From assembly GCF_048213115.1 (NCBI RefSeq), contig NZ_CP172404.1:2294001-2358000 (forward strand): a DNA stretch of 64,000 bases, written 5' to 3'. Positions 51,266-60,707 of this stretch are shown here, piece by piece. The notes under the pieces were generated by a model. That model did not search any database and was not told where the DNA came from. It saw only the letters and a list, made by a program, of their open reading frames with translations. The translations under genes were made by a program, and so were the position numbers. The DNA comes from Niveibacterium terrae. Lineage in GTDB: Bacteria > Pseudomonadota > Gammaproteobacteria > Burkholderiales > Rhodocyclaceae. How positions within the stretch are numbered: position 1 is the first letter of the stretch; every line of letters begins with the position of its first letter.

Positions 51266-51967
51266 TCAGGCGGCCAGGTCGAACACCAGCACTTCGGCGT
51301 CGCGGCCTTCGGAAAGGGTGATTTGGCTCTCGCCATCGAGCATCAGCGCATCGCCTGCATCGAGCCTCTGCCCATTGACGAGCAGGCTGCCGCGCACCAG
51401 ATGCACATAGGCCTTGCGCGCCGGGGCGAGTGCGAGCTCGGCGCGCTCATCGCCGTCGAAGAGTCCGGCATAAAGCGCCGCATCGGCGTGGATGCGGACC
51501 GAGTCCCGCGCGCCGTCGGCCGAGGCGACCAGGCGCAGCGCGCCGCGCTTGTCGGCCGCCGGAATCGTCTTCTGCTCGTAGCCCGGCTCGATGCCGGTCA
51601 CGTCAGGCTCGATCCAGATCTGCAGGAAATGCGTCGTCTGATCCTGGGCGTGGTTGAACTCGCTGTGCGTGACGCCGCTTCCCGCGCTCATCCGCTGCAC
51701 GTCGCCGGGCGGAATGCCCTTGACGTTGCCCAGGCTGTCCTGGTGCGCCAGCTCTCCGCTCAGCACATAGCTGATGATCTCCATGTCGCGATGGCTGTGC
51801 TTGCCAAAGCCAGTACCCGCGGCGATCCGGTCCTCATTGATCACGCGCAGGTTTCCCCAGCCCATGTGCGCGGGATCGTAATAGCCGGCGAACGAGAAAG
51901 AATGGTAGCTCTTGAGCCAGCCGTGATCGGCATAGCCCCGGTCCTGAGATTTGCGAAGCGCGAGCAT
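51266..51967 (-). CDS. Pirin-family protein (YhaK-like)
   Basis: 233 residues with the pirin N-terminal cupin (metal site in GFGKHSHRDMEIISYVLSGE: His, His, Glu) and the short bacterial C-terminal cupin, as in YhaK. Some bacterial pirins have quercetinase activity; others bind regulators. GGGAG precedes ATG 51967. First gene of the pirin-doxX-lysR group. Confidence 0.88.
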   Translation of the reverse strand: MLALRKSQDRGYADHGWLKSYHSFSFAGYYDPAHMGWGNLRVINEDRIAAGTGFGKHSHRDMEIISYVLSGELAHQDSLGNVKGIPPGDVQRMSAGSGVTHSEFNHAQDQTTHFLQIWIEPDVTGIEPGYEQKTIPAADKRGALRLVASADGARDSVRIHADAALYAGLFDGDERAELALAPARKAYVHLVRGSLLVNGQRLDAGDALMLDGESQITLSEGRDAEVLVFDLAA

Positions 51968-52124
51968 GACGGATCTCCCTGTTGACGAGATCCATTCTCA
52001 GCTCTCCCGGCGCGGCGTTGGCGCTCAGCGTTTCACGATACCGTTCAAAATTTTTGAACGCCTGATGAAACCGCGGGAAAGGGTCAGAGGGCTCGCAAGC
52101 CCTCTTCGCGCCGCCGGAACAAAC

Positions 52125-52535
52125 CTACTCGAACCACGAATAAGGGTTGAAAGCGACTTCCCACAGGAAGCCGTCGGGATCCGCGAAATAGCCCGAATAG
52201 CCGCCCCAGAACACCTGCTGGGGCGCTTTCGTGATCTTTGCGCCGGCAGCAAGCGCCTTGTCCATCAGCAGATTCACTTCGTCGCGATCGCGCGCGAGCT
52301 GGGCCAGCGTGAAGCCGGAGAAACCCGCAGGCCCATCGGGAACCTGGGCATCCTCGGCGAGCAGCGGACGCGGGTACAGGGCCAGCCACAGCGTGCCGTG
52401 GTTCACTTCAAAGAAGGAGATACCCTCGCCGCTCTTGTCGGCAAGGTAAGGCCAGCCCAGACCATCGCGGTAGAACGCGGTGCTGACGGCGAGGTCGGCG
52501 ACGCCGAGCGTGACGATGCTGATTCGAGGGTCCAT
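52125..52535 (-). CDS. Glyoxalase/VOC-superfamily protein
   Basis: 136 residues with two beta-alpha-beta-beta-beta modules: ISIVTLGVADLAVSTAFYRDGLGW and the C-terminal YSGYFADPDGFLWEVAFNP. The N-terminal metal His is missing and only the C-terminal Glu position is clear, so it may bind rather than transform its ligand. AGGATCAGG lies upstream of ATG 52535. Function unknown. Confidence 0.8.
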   Translation of the reverse strand: MDPRISIVTLGVADLAVSTAFYRDGLGWPYLADKSGEGISFFEVNHGTLWLALYPRPLLAEDAQVPDGPAGFSGFTLAQLARDRDEVNLLMDKALAAGAKITKAPQQVFWGGYSGYFADPDGFLWEVAFNPYSWFE

Positions 52536-52657
52536 GTCCTGATCCTGTCGTGAGGGAATCCGCAGTGTAGCCCGGCTGCGCTCAGCACAAATGGACGCTG
52601 AGCGCAACGTGAAAGCTCATCGCGCAGCCCCTTCCTGCGATCGCCCTTCGCCCCCCC

Positions 52658-53536
52658 TCATCGGGTCCAGCACGCCTCCGGCAAGCGGCACCAGATCGCC
52701 CTGACCGCCGCATCTCCCTCGACCGAGATCCGGCAGTAGCTCTGCCTGTCGACGGCGCTGTTCGCGTCGGCCAGGATGCAGCCCTGAACAGTGCCCGGAC
52801 GGTACAGCGCGGTCGCACTGGGGAAAGTACGCCTCGACTCGTCCTGATGTCCATAGAGCAGAGCGGCCACGCCAGGCTGCTCTATGCAGGCTTTCAGGGC
52901 ACGCCTGTCCTCTTCGGCAAGCCCCATCACGCAGTCAGGCTGCCCCGGAGTCAGAGGCTTGTGGTGAAGACACAGAATGCTCGGCCCCGCGAACGGCTCT
53001 TTCAGAGCTTTGACAAGCGCGTCCAGCTGATCCTTGCCCAGCGCCCCTCGGGAAAAATCCTTGATCCCGGTCCTGCTGCAGCTGTTCAGATAGAAAAGGC
53101 GGACCCGCTGCGCGCCGTCCGCGAAGATCTCCGTGCCGAGCGGCGCGCTGCCTTCGGAGAAGAAAGGCTCCATCCCGAGCGACTTGGCCAGTTTGTCAAA
53201 ACGGCTCGCGCATTTTTGACTGAACTCTGTTCCGAAAAAACCACCCACGTCGTGGTTGCCCGGAACGATCCGGACCTCGCAACCGGTCTCGTTGCGGAAC
53301 GCGTCGATCCGCCGGGCGACTTCGTCATACTGGTCCTTGTCGCCGGAATCGGTCAGATCGCCGGTGATGACGAGGACTCTCCCCCCCGGCATGCTCTTCA
53401 CCGACGGGGCGAGATCCGCGAAGAGCCTGTCCAGCGCCATTTGATGGGGATTCGCAACCACATGGGTATCCGGATCCATCGGCTGTGCGATGATCTTCCC
53501 GCAGTGCAGATCGCTGATGTGGAACAGTGTGAGCAT
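52658..53536 (-). CDS. Calcineurin-type metallophosphoesterase
   Basis: 292 residues. Metal-site motifs DLHCG near the start, GDLTDSGD, GNHDVGG, and later LHHKPL and YGHQD match the family. Closest in layout to 3',5'-cyclic-nucleotide phosphodiesterase-like proteins, but substrate is unproven. GAGGAG precedes ATG 53536. Stands alone between the VOC gene and sdaA. Confidence 0.85.
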   Translation of the reverse strand: MLTLFHISDLHCGKIIAQPMDPDTHVVANPHQMALDRLFADLAPSVKSMPGGRVLVITGDLTDSGDKDQYDEVARRIDAFRNETGCEVRIVPGNHDVGGFFGTEFSQKCASRFDKLAKSLGMEPFFSEGSAPLGTEIFADGAQRVRLFYLNSCSRTGIKDFSRGALGKDQLDALVKALKEPFAGPSILCLHHKPLTPGQPDCVMGLAEEDRRALKACIEQPGVAALLYGHQDESRRTFPSATALYRPGTVQGCILADANSAVDRQSYCRISVEGDAAVRAIWCRLPEACWTR

Positions 53537-53702
53537 GGCCCAAGCTCCTCGACGGTCGCCCGACGGATCCGAATGACACCCGGGTCGAACGACAGGAATC
53601 AAACGTCAGGATAGTCAGGCGCGAGCACAGGGCAAGCGGAGAAATCCGGGGGGCTCACGCCCGGCACGGCAGCCGAGGACCCGTCGCGCGATCCGGCGCG
53701 GC

Positions 53703-55073
53703 TCAGCACAACCGCACGCTGAGCGCGAGCCCGCCCAGCGAGGTTTCCTTGTACTTCGTCTGCATCTCGGCGCCGGTCTCGCGCATCGCGCGGATCACCG
53801 CGTCGAGCGAGACCCTGTGCCCACCGTCGCCGCGCAGCGCCATCCGCGCGGCATTGACGGCCTTGACCGCGGCCACCGCGTTGCGCTCGATGCACGGGAT
53901 CTGCACCAGCCCGCCGACCGGATCGCAGGTCAGACCCAGGTTGTGTTCCATGCCGATCTCGGCGGCGTGCTCGACCTGCTCGGGCGACCCGCCCAGCACT
54001 GCGGCAAGCCCCGCGGCGGCCATCGAACAGGCGACCCCGACTTCGCCCTGGCAGCCGACCTCGGCACCCGAGATCGACGCGTTGAGCTTGTAGATCGTGC
54101 CGATCGCGGCCGCGGTCAGCAGGAAATCCGCGATACCTTTTTCACTGGCTCCACGGACAAACCGGGCATAGTAGTGGAGCACGGCCGGGATCACGCCGGC
54201 CGCCCCGTTGGTCGGCGCCGTGACGACCCGGCCGCCGGCCGCGTTCTCTTCATTGACCGCCATCGCATAGAGGTTGATCCAGTCCATCTGTTCGAGCAAA
54301 TCGGACGGCGTCGCCCCGCTCTCGCTCAGCGAAGCGAAGAGCCGCGGCGCGCGTCGGGCGATCCCGGAGACCGGCAGCGGCGTCGTCGCGACAAGCCCCC
54401 TCGCCACGCAGTCCTGCATCACGCGCCAGATATGCATCAGCGAGGATTCGATCTCGTCCTCGTCCCGCCAGGCGCGTTCGTTGGCCCGCATCACGCTGGC
54501 GATGCTGAGGCCGCTCGCCCGGCACTGCTCAAGCAGCGCATCTCCCGAACTGAACGGCAGGGCCGGCCCGCTGCGCTCGATGCCTCCACCCTGGGATGGA
54601 TCGCTCGTGATGAAGCCCCCGCCTATCGAATAGACGGTCCGTGCCTCGAGCAAGCCCCCATCGCGATCGAAGGCGCGCAGTGTCAGCGCGTTCGGATGGG
54701 CAGGCAGAGGGGCGGGCAGAAAGCGGATCGCCCGCCCGGCCTCGAACGCGATGGCGTGCCTTCCCGCCAGCGCGAGTCGGCCGGATCTCGCGATCTCGTC
54801 GATCAGCGCTGCCGCCCGGTCCGGATCGACCGTCTCGGGCAGCTCGCCACAAAGCCCCAGCATGACGCCCCGGTCCGTCGCGTGTCCCCGCCCGGTCAGC
54901 CCGAGCGAACCGTGCAGATCGACTTCGACGCGGGCGGCGCGGGAAAGCAACCCGGCATCGAGCAGATGCTCGGCGAAAGCCTGGGCCGCGCGCATCGGGC
55001 CGACCGTGTGCGAACTCGAAGGCCCGAGGCCGACGCGGAAGAGATCGAAAGTGCTCAGATGAACAGGCTGCAT
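53703..55073 (-). CDS. sdaA: L-serine ammonia-lyase, iron-sulfur type
   Basis: 456 residues, single-chain form with an N-terminal beta domain (GPSSSHTVGPMRAA) and a C-terminal alpha domain (TAPTNGAAGVIPAVLHY). [4Fe-4S] ligands Cys341, Cys383 and Cys394 match Legionella Cys343, Cys385 and Cys396. The last residue is Cys456, which in that enzyme family plugs the active site as fourth iron ligand until serine displaces it. Converts L-serine to pyruvate and ammonia. Confidence 0.95.
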   Translation of the reverse strand: MQPVHLSTFDLFRVGLGPSSSHTVGPMRAAQAFAEHLLDAGLLSRAARVEVDLHGSLGLTGRGHATDRGVMLGLCGELPETVDPDRAAALIDEIARSGRLALAGRHAIAFEAGRAIRFLPAPLPAHPNALTLRAFDRDGGLLEARTVYSIGGGFITSDPSQGGGIERSGPALPFSSGDALLEQCRASGLSIASVMRANERAWRDEDEIESSLMHIWRVMQDCVARGLVATTPLPVSGIARRAPRLFASLSESGATPSDLLEQMDWINLYAMAVNEENAAGGRVVTAPTNGAAGVIPAVLHYYARFVRGASEKGIADFLLTAAAIGTIYKLNASISGAEVGCQGEVGVACSMAAAGLAAVLGGSPEQVEHAAEIGMEHNLGLTCDPVGGLVQIPCIERNAVAAVKAVNAARMALRGDGGHRVSLDAVIRAMRETGAEMQTKYKETSLGGLALSVRLC

Positions 55074-55271
55074 GAGAAAACCGGAGTGATCCGCCCTCGG
55101 AACCCGGGCGGTTGCCGGCGATGATAACCCGCCCGCTGCCGCATCCCGCCCGGCTTTTCGGTCGCGATAAACCTTATATGCGGCGCGATATCGTCAGAGG
55201 CGCTCCGGGCTTCGCGACGGCAAAAGCGGGGAGCATCAAGTAAGCTGTCCGCTCCCCCTGAAACACGGCAG

Positions 55272-56198
55272 ATGACGATGAAGAGCAAAACCTCCCCGGA
55301 CCCGACGCTCGACTGGACATCCATGCTGTGCCTGACGCTGCCGCCGCTCCTCTGGGCCGGCAACTTCATCGTCGGCCGTTCGGTGCGCGACATCGTCCCG
55401 CCGATGGCGCTGGTCTTCGACCGCTGGATCCTCGCGCTCGCCTGCCTGCTGCCTTTCGCGTGGCGCTCTTTCCGGCGCGACCTGCCCTTGTACTGGGCTC
55501 ACCGCTGGCCGCTCGTCGGCGTCTCGGCGACCGGGCTGGCCGCGTTCAACGCGCTGGTCTATGTCGGCCTGCAGAGCACCAGCGCCGCGAACGGCCTGCT
55601 GCTCAATTCCTTCATCCCGCTGCTGATCGCCGGCATCGGCGCCCTGCTCTACCGGCAGAAACTCCTCCCCAGACAGTGGCTCGGAATCCTGATCTCGTTC
55701 TGCGGCGTGCTCGTGATCGTCGCCCACGGCAGCTGGCAGACCCTGGCCGCGATGCGGATCGCCCGAGGCGACGGCTATGTCTTCCTGGCCACGGTCTGCT
55801 GGGCCTTCTACACGCTGTGGCTCAGGTCTATCCCGGCCAACATCGACCGCCGCGGCCTGATGATGGCCCAGATTCTGATCGCGCTGGCGATGCTGCTGCC
55901 GCTGCTGATCGCGGAGCAGCTCGCCGGCCATCACGTGATCTGGAACGCGCACTCGCTGCTCGCGATCGGCTACATTGGCATCTTTCCGTCCGTGCTCGCG
56001 TTCATGCTCTACGGCGCAGCGGTCGTGCGGGTCGGCGCCGCGCGCGCGGGCCTCTTCATCCACCTGATCCCGGTCTTCGGCGCCCTGCTCTCGGTCGCGC
56101 TGCTGCGCGAGCCGATACACGCCTGGCAGCTCGCGGGCATGCTGGTCATCTTCGCAGGCGTCGCCTGCGCGAACCGGGGCCAGCCCCGGGCAGCCTGA
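55272..56198 (+). CDS. EamA-family (DMT) permease
   Basis: 308 residues with ten predicted spans in two EamA repeats (~20-150 and ~165-300); WAGNFIVGRSVRDIVPP in the first and the paired GVLVIVAHG / GMLVIFAGV ends. Starts at ATG 55272 or 55278. Such proteins usually export metabolites; the substrate is unknown. Confidence 0.88.
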   Translation: MTMKSKTSPDPTLDWTSMLCLTLPPLLWAGNFIVGRSVRDIVPPMALVFDRWILALACLLPFAWRSFRRDLPLYWAHRWPLVGVSATGLAAFNALVYVGLQSTSAANGLLLNSFIPLLIAGIGALLYRQKLLPRQWLGILISFCGVLVIVAHGSWQTLAAMRIARGDGYVFLATVCWAFYTLWLRSIPANIDRRGLMMAQILIALAMLLPLLIAEQLAGHHVIWNAHSLLAIGYIGIFPSVLAFMLYGAAVVRVGAARAGLFIHLIPVFGALLSVALLREPIHAWQLAGMLVIFAGVACANRGQPRAA

Positions 56199-56345
56199 AA
56201 CAGCGTGACACTCGATGCAGAGATCACCCGACACTTGGCGGGGTATGAATCCTAAGCGGCCATGATCAAACCCTTTTGTGGATTTGATTCGAGCCCCCGC
56301 GCCGCTATCCTGTCGAAAACGATTCTGCTCAAGCGGAGACCCAGC

Positions 56346-57254
56346 ATGGACATCCTGCTCACTGGCGGAACCGGACTGATCGGCCGCGCGCTGTGCGCCC
56401 GACTGCTGAAATCCGGGCACCGCCTCACCGTGCTCAGCCGCCACCCCGAACGGGTCGCGACGCTCTGCGGCGATGGAGTGCGCGCGCTGGGCAGCCTCAA
56501 AGACTGGCGGTCCGAGCAGCGCTTCGACGCGATCATCAACCTCGCCGGCGCGCCGATCATCGATCTGCCCTGGTCGACAGGCCGGCAGCGCACGCTCTGG
56601 CGGAGCCGCATCACGCTGACCGAAGAGCTGGTCGAAGCGATCGCGCGGGCCGATTCAAAGCCTGAGGTTCTGCTCAGCGGCTCGGCGATCGGCTACTACG
56701 GCGATTCGCTCGACTCGCCCTGCTCCGACTCGCCCGGGCCAGCCCCCTGCTCCCCCGGCACCGACTTCAGTGCCCGCCTCTGCGCGGCCTGGGAGGAGGC
56801 CGCGCTGGCCGCCGAAACACTGGGCGTCAGGGTGTGCCTGCTGCGCACGGGACTGGTGCTGTCCCGCGCCGGCGGACTCTACGCGCGGATGAGAAGACCT
56901 TTCAGCCTGGGGCTGGGCGCCCGCCTGGGCGACGGGCAGCAGTGGATGAGCTGGATCCACATCGAAGACCATCTCGCCGCCGTCGAGCTTCTGCTCGGCG
57001 ACGCTTCGCTGCGCGGCGCCTTCAACCTGACCGCGCCGACGCCGGTGCGCAACGAAATCTTCACCCGGCTTCTCGCCGCGAGCCTTGGGCGCCAGGCAAG
57101 GCTCATCGCCCCCGCCGCGGCGATCCGCCTCGCGCTCGGCCGCCGCGCCTTCATGCTGCTGGGCGGCCAGCGGATATTGCCGAATCGCCTGCTCGATGTG
57201 GGCTTCGCCTTTCGATACCCGGATCTGGCGTCCGCCCTGAAAGAGCTGGCCTGA
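56346..57254 (+). CDS. YfcH/TIGR01777-type NAD-dependent epimerase
   Basis: 302 residues: Rossmann motif TGGTGLIGRAL at the start, INLAGAPI, SGSAIGYYGD, and the DUF1731 C-terminal region ending with RYPDLASALKELA. GGAG precedes ATG 56346. Family function is not established. It is the last gene of ordinary base composition before the accessory region. Confidence 0.88.
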   Translation: MDILLTGGTGLIGRALCARLLKSGHRLTVLSRHPERVATLCGDGVRALGSLKDWRSEQRFDAIINLAGAPIIDLPWSTGRQRTLWRSRITLTEELVEAIARADSKPEVLLSGSAIGYYGDSLDSPCSDSPGPAPCSPGTDFSARLCAAWEEAALAAETLGVRVCLLRTGLVLSRAGGLYARMRRPFSLGLGARLGDGQQWMSWIHIEDHLAAVELLLGDASLRGAFNLTAPTPVRNEIFTRLLAASLGRQARLIAPAAAIRLALGRRAFMLLGGQRILPNRLLDVGFAFRYPDLASALKELA

Positions 57255-57379
57255 TGACCCGCTGCGCTTGCGCCGCGGGACTTCCTTGCTTGCTGTTCAG
57301 AAGCGCCTTCCACCCAATCGCGGATACTCCACTGTCGGCAGAGAAAAGGGCCTAACACCCGCAAAACCGCGTTCAAAGC

Positions 57380-57511
57380 GGTAGCGACGCCACAAAACCT
57401 GATGTACGCTTTTGTCCAATCAAAAAACCGCTCAAGCTCGCAAACCAAGGCTACAAGCCGTTCTCCGTGAATCGGTCGCGCGACTTTAGGGAGCACGCGC
57501 CGATGTCAGGC
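57380..57511 (+). repeat. Accessory-region repeat, copy A (short form)
   Basis: Starts GTAGCGACGC, then GATGTACGCTTTT, CAAACCAAGGCTACAAGCC, and ends ATGTCAGGC. About 131 bp, strongly alike along its whole length to copy C. A GCCTAAC lies 24-30 bases upstream (57350-57356). The next gene begins 34 bases downstream. Confidence 0.75.
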
Positions 57512-57545
57512 GGAAAATCTCTTCCCATGCCAAGTTGGGTGTCGA

Positions 57546-58244
57546 ATGCTCGCCTGTCGTGCAATTCTTCTTTGCGTAACAACTGTTTTACTATGGAGCA
57601 ACATCGCGACTGCTCAGGAATACGATTGGGCAATTGCAAAAATACCAAGCCATAAAGAAATCAACGACTGGAACCCTGTTGTTGGAAAAATTGATGGACA
57701 GCAGTATTTGGCAATCCAGCTCGACACTGCCGATAAAGGGCAAGGCGACTTCAGACCGGTTCTTGTTTTTGCTCGCATCAAGGAAGGCGGCACTTACGAA
57801 CCATTGGCCGCTTGGAGAATCGAGAATCTGAATCTTGACTTGACGGTTGAGATAAAGAACAACTCCATCTATGTCCGTCACGACACAGCACACCACGGAG
57901 TCCACTCTTCAACCTATCAATTCAAACGACGCGCCGAAACATTTCAACTTGTCGGCATAGAGCGCGACTCAACCACAAACGACTACAACGAGAAAACTCA
58001 AAGGCAGTTTTCTGTTCGGTCGAGAGAATCTTTAAATCTCATAACTGCCAAAGCAATCATATCGACCCAGCGCACCGAAATGTTCGCCACTCGCGAAAAC
58101 AAGAAATTTGCACAGAAAACGGTTCCAGTTAGTGAATTACCCCCCATCCAGCTAAAGCAATTTGACCCCTACAACTTCAACGGCGATCTTTTATGCCACC
58201 ACTTCGACGACAATCTTCGACTCATCAACTCTTGCAAAAAGTAG
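57546..58244 (+). CDS. Exported protein of unknown function (accessory region)
   Basis: 232 residues with a signal peptide (hydrophobic ~5-19, cleavage near ATAQ). The mature part is polar, rich in Asn, Lys and Asp, with a Cys pair at the C-terminal end (LLCHHF, INSCKK). Lower GC and AT-rich codons unlike the genes to the left, pointing to transfer. The frame begins 34 bases after repeat copy A. Not recognised. Confidence 0.7.
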   Translation: MLACRAILLCVTTVLLWSNIATAQEYDWAIAKIPSHKEINDWNPVVGKIDGQQYLAIQLDTADKGQGDFRPVLVFARIKEGGTYEPLAAWRIENLNLDLTVEIKNNSIYVRHDTAHHGVHSSTYQFKRRAETFQLVGIERDSTTNDYNEKTQRQFSVRSRESLNLITAKAIISTQRTEMFATRENKKFAQKTVPVSELPPIQLKQFDPYNFNGDLLCHHFDDNLRLINSCKK

Positions 58245-58371
58245 ATTTGTTTCCCCCATTTCGACACCAAACCCGGCGCCTAACCTCGCCCCCTTTGGTC
58301 GCTGACCGCTACGCGAAGCCGCGGTGAAGTGCAACGCACGTAGAATCATCGCTTTGCTTCGGGGTTATTCC

Positions 58372-58833
58372 ATGGATTCGATGATCCGCATCGACACGGC
58401 CCGCCTCGACGACGCAGCGGCCATCGCCGCGCTGTCGGGCGAACTCGGCTATGCGCTGAGCGAAGAGCAGGCCCGCGCCAACCTCTCCCGGATGCTCGCA
58501 TCCCCCCTGCAGCGGATTTTCGTCGTCCGCGATGAGCAGGCGCACGCGCTTGCCTGGCTCGGCGTCGAGCGCCGCTGCAGCCTCGAATCCGGCGAGAGCT
58601 GCGAGATCAGCGGTCTGGTCGTGGGCAGCCAGGCCCGCCGCCGCGGCGTCGGCCGAGCCCTGATCGCGGCGGCGGCCCAGTGGGCGCGCGCCCAAGGTTT
58701 TGCCAAGCTGCGGGTCCGCTCGAATGCCGCGCGCAGCGAATCGCACCGCTTCTATCAAAGCCTGGGCTTTGCTCCGGTCAAAACCCAGCACGTCTATGAC
58801 CTGGAGCTGGGGACGGAGGCGCGGGAAGGCTGA
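58372..58833 (+). CDS. GNAT-family N-acetyltransferase
   Basis: 153 residues with the acetyl-CoA motif SQARRRGVGRALIAAA and the later HRFYQSLGFAPV. High GC again. GCCTAAC (58278-58284) lies in the gap before it. GGGGTT precedes ATG 58372; an in-frame ATG at 58324 is less likely. Substrate unknown. Confidence 0.85.
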   Translation: MDSMIRIDTARLDDAAAIAALSGELGYALSEEQARANLSRMLASPLQRIFVVRDEQAHALAWLGVERRCSLESGESCEISGLVVGSQARRRGVGRALIAAAAQWARAQGFAKLRVRSNAARSESHRFYQSLGFAPVKTQHVYDLELGTEAREG

Positions 58834-58895
58834 AGCGGATCGCCAAGCCCGCACGGAAAGCTCAGAGCCGGCACCAAGAACACCGCTGCGAACAG

Positions 58896-59348
58896 CTATT
58901 TCGGGCAGCCAGCTGAAACGGGAAGCCACAGCCTCATCGAGCCATCCTCGAGAAGCTCGTCGATCATGCTCGGGTCGTCGCACGCGAGCAGCCCCAGGCG
59001 GTCGCGTTCCGCCATCAGAAAGGCATAGGCATCGGTAGCATCTCCGCCGCGATGGGGCATGCTCAGGCAGATCAAAGAAGGGATCTCGATCCGCGCCAAG
59101 TCGTCAGCGGCCACGTCGCGAGAGCCCACCTCCACCCCGCAAAAATGACGGAACCCACCGGGCCGGCCGGTCCACGAAACACCGATGATGCGGGCATTCG
59201 GAGCGAGCGCCAGACGGCGCCGCAATTCGTTCATCACCTCGCCGATCGCACCGGCTGCAGCCTGCGCGTAGCTTCCCTCCCAGATGAGCCCGGCCAGCCG
59301 GATCGGCGGAAAGTTCTCGCGGGTCGCGATTCGAACATCGATTTGCAT
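58896..59348 (-). CDS. Probable GyrI-like effector-binding domain protein
   Basis: 150 residues. AGGAGGT five bases before ATG 59348 fixes the start. The sequence (DVRIATRENFPPIRLAGLIWEG ... GGFRHFCGVEVGS) fits the GyrI-like/AraC-effector-binding fold without a DNA-binding part. It is the only clear minus-strand gene in the accessory region. Moderate confidence in the family, none in a substrate. Confidence 0.6.
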   Translation of the reverse strand: MQIDVRIATRENFPPIRLAGLIWEGSYAQAAAGAIGEVMNELRRRLALAPNARIIGVSWTGRPGGFRHFCGVEVGSRDVAADDLARIEIPSLICLSMPHRGGDATDAYAFLMAERDRLGLLACDDPSMIDELLEDGSMRLWLPVSAGCPK

Positions 59349-59550
59349 CAGCACCTCCTGTGAGCACAGTCGGAACAGAGACGGTCTTGTCAGAAGAAGG
59401 TTCGCGCTTTTTATATCGACCGATCAGGCTGGCCATCGTCGGAGTCGCCGGTCGTGCGAGCGGCAGCTGGGATCTGCCCAGGGAATCGGGGGCGACTCAA
59501 GGGCTCGCCTGCCCCCCTCCCCTCAATCTCCACAGCCCGGGCCCGGAAGG

Positions 59551-59726
59551 GTAGCGACGCCAAGGAATCAGATGTACCCTTCCATCCAGCATAAACAACC
59601 TCTTCGATATGCAGGCGGAAGTGCGGGAGCGGGTGCATTGCGAACCTGACCGATCTGCCGAAGCAAGCGCAACGGCTTTCCTGGCGTCGAAAGCCCAGAG
59701 CTAGAGAGCACCGGGCGGTGTTAGGC
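59551..59726 (+). repeat. Accessory-region repeat, copy B (long form)
   Basis: Starts GTAGCGACGCC and ends GCACCGGGCGGTGTTAGGC, 176 bp. Its left end forms a perfect dyad GGAAGGGTA ... TACCCTTCC (59544-59552 and the ~59574 region); GGCTTTC-N8-GAAAGCC forms a hairpin near the right end. The last ~60 bp match copy D closely. The next gene starts 66 bases on. The rest of 59349-59792 holds no gene I can support. Confidence 0.75.
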
Positions 59727-59792
59727 GGCGAAACCGATCTCTATAACAAAGTTTGGCACCACAGTGTGCGCAACAATTTTTGAGAATTTTTC

Positions 59793-60533
59793 ATGGCGTT
59801 AGACTATGCACTCAAATTCCCTTGCGAGGTTCGCAAGCATGTTCCAGAAGCGAAGCTTTCTGTTCTGGTCGGATATATGAGCCTGGCCGAGTTTGCGGTG
59901 GCAGAGATTCGCAAATCCAACCCATCTCTGCCAATAGAGACGATTCTCGGCAGCCACGAAGTACGAGTGAATCAAGTAAGACCCGATGGAACTACCGAAC
60001 AGGCTCCGATGGCCATCGGACAACTCGTGGCGCAGGCGCAGGCGATTGGGAAGTACAAGGAGCACTGCCGAGAGTGCCGTGCCAATATTGCAGATCGCCC
60101 CTTCGGCTGCTTCGCCAAGATCAATTACCCAATCAGTAAAGAGGCAGAAGAATGGCTTCTGGCTCGGCTACCGAATGATGCGAAGGATCCAGCTCTCTTA
60201 CTGCTGCTTCGATTTTTGTCGGACCTGGAAATTGACGGCCGACCAGTCGAGGCAGTGCGAGGCAGGCTGTGTGAGCTAAAGGACCCTGTTGTTCGTCGTT
60301 GGGGATCCGCTCCTGACCAGAGACAGATTACCTCTAGTCAAATTGTCCATATGCTCGCATTTGGTGGAGATATCGGTCCGCAGCAGGCCGGGTTGTACAC
60401 AAAGCTTTTTGGTCTTGCCTCCGTGCTGTCCGAACCTCATCCGCCGTCGAGCAATATCGAGCAGTTCAAGACATTCATGTGCGCAATTGTGATGTCAGGT
60501 CGGTTGAACGCAGGAATCGGCATTGATGCGTGA
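59793..60533 (+). CDS. Unknown protein with Cys-rich centre (accessory region)
   Basis: 246 residues, soluble, with HCRECRANIADRPFGC near residue 92, a possible metal-binding cluster, and INYPISKEAEEWLL right after. No signal peptide. Lower GC. It begins 66 bases after repeat copy B. Not recognised. Confidence 0.65.
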   Translation: MALDYALKFPCEVRKHVPEAKLSVLVGYMSLAEFAVAEIRKSNPSLPIETILGSHEVRVNQVRPDGTTEQAPMAIGQLVAQAQAIGKYKEHCRECRANIADRPFGCFAKINYPISKEAEEWLLARLPNDAKDPALLLLLRFLSDLEIDGRPVEAVRGRLCELKDPVVRRWGSAPDQRQITSSQIVHMLAFGGDIGPQQAGLYTKLFGLASVLSEPHPPSSNIEQFKTFMCAIVMSGRLNAGIGIDA

Positions 60534-60657
60534 TGCGGTTCTGCGCCCACTCCGGCTTGCCGATCACCGTCATGATCAATGCAGCCTCTACCCTTTCCTT
60601 CGTCAGACGACGGCTCCAGTGCAAATCAGGCATCCCCTCCCAGGCCACCAGCGACAA
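60475..60657 (-). pseudogene. Possible gene remnant
   Basis: A minus-strand frame (60 codons from TTG 60657) with protein-like composition (LVAWEGMPDLHWSRRLTKER) overlaps the end of the plus-strand gene and is cut by stops at both ends. It may be the rest of a lost gene or chance coding. Confidence 0.2.
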
Positions 60658-60677
60658 ATCATAGCCAGCCAGTTAAA

Positions 60678-60696
60678 GTGAGCGCTACACGCTCAC
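60678..60696. promoter_or_regulatory. Perfect palindrome before small gene
   Basis: GTGAGCG-CTACA-CGCTCAC, 7-bp arms, ending 11 bases before ATG 60708. Could be an operator or a translation-blocking hairpin. Confidence 0.45.
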
Positions 60697-60707
60697 GGAT
60701 CCGCATC

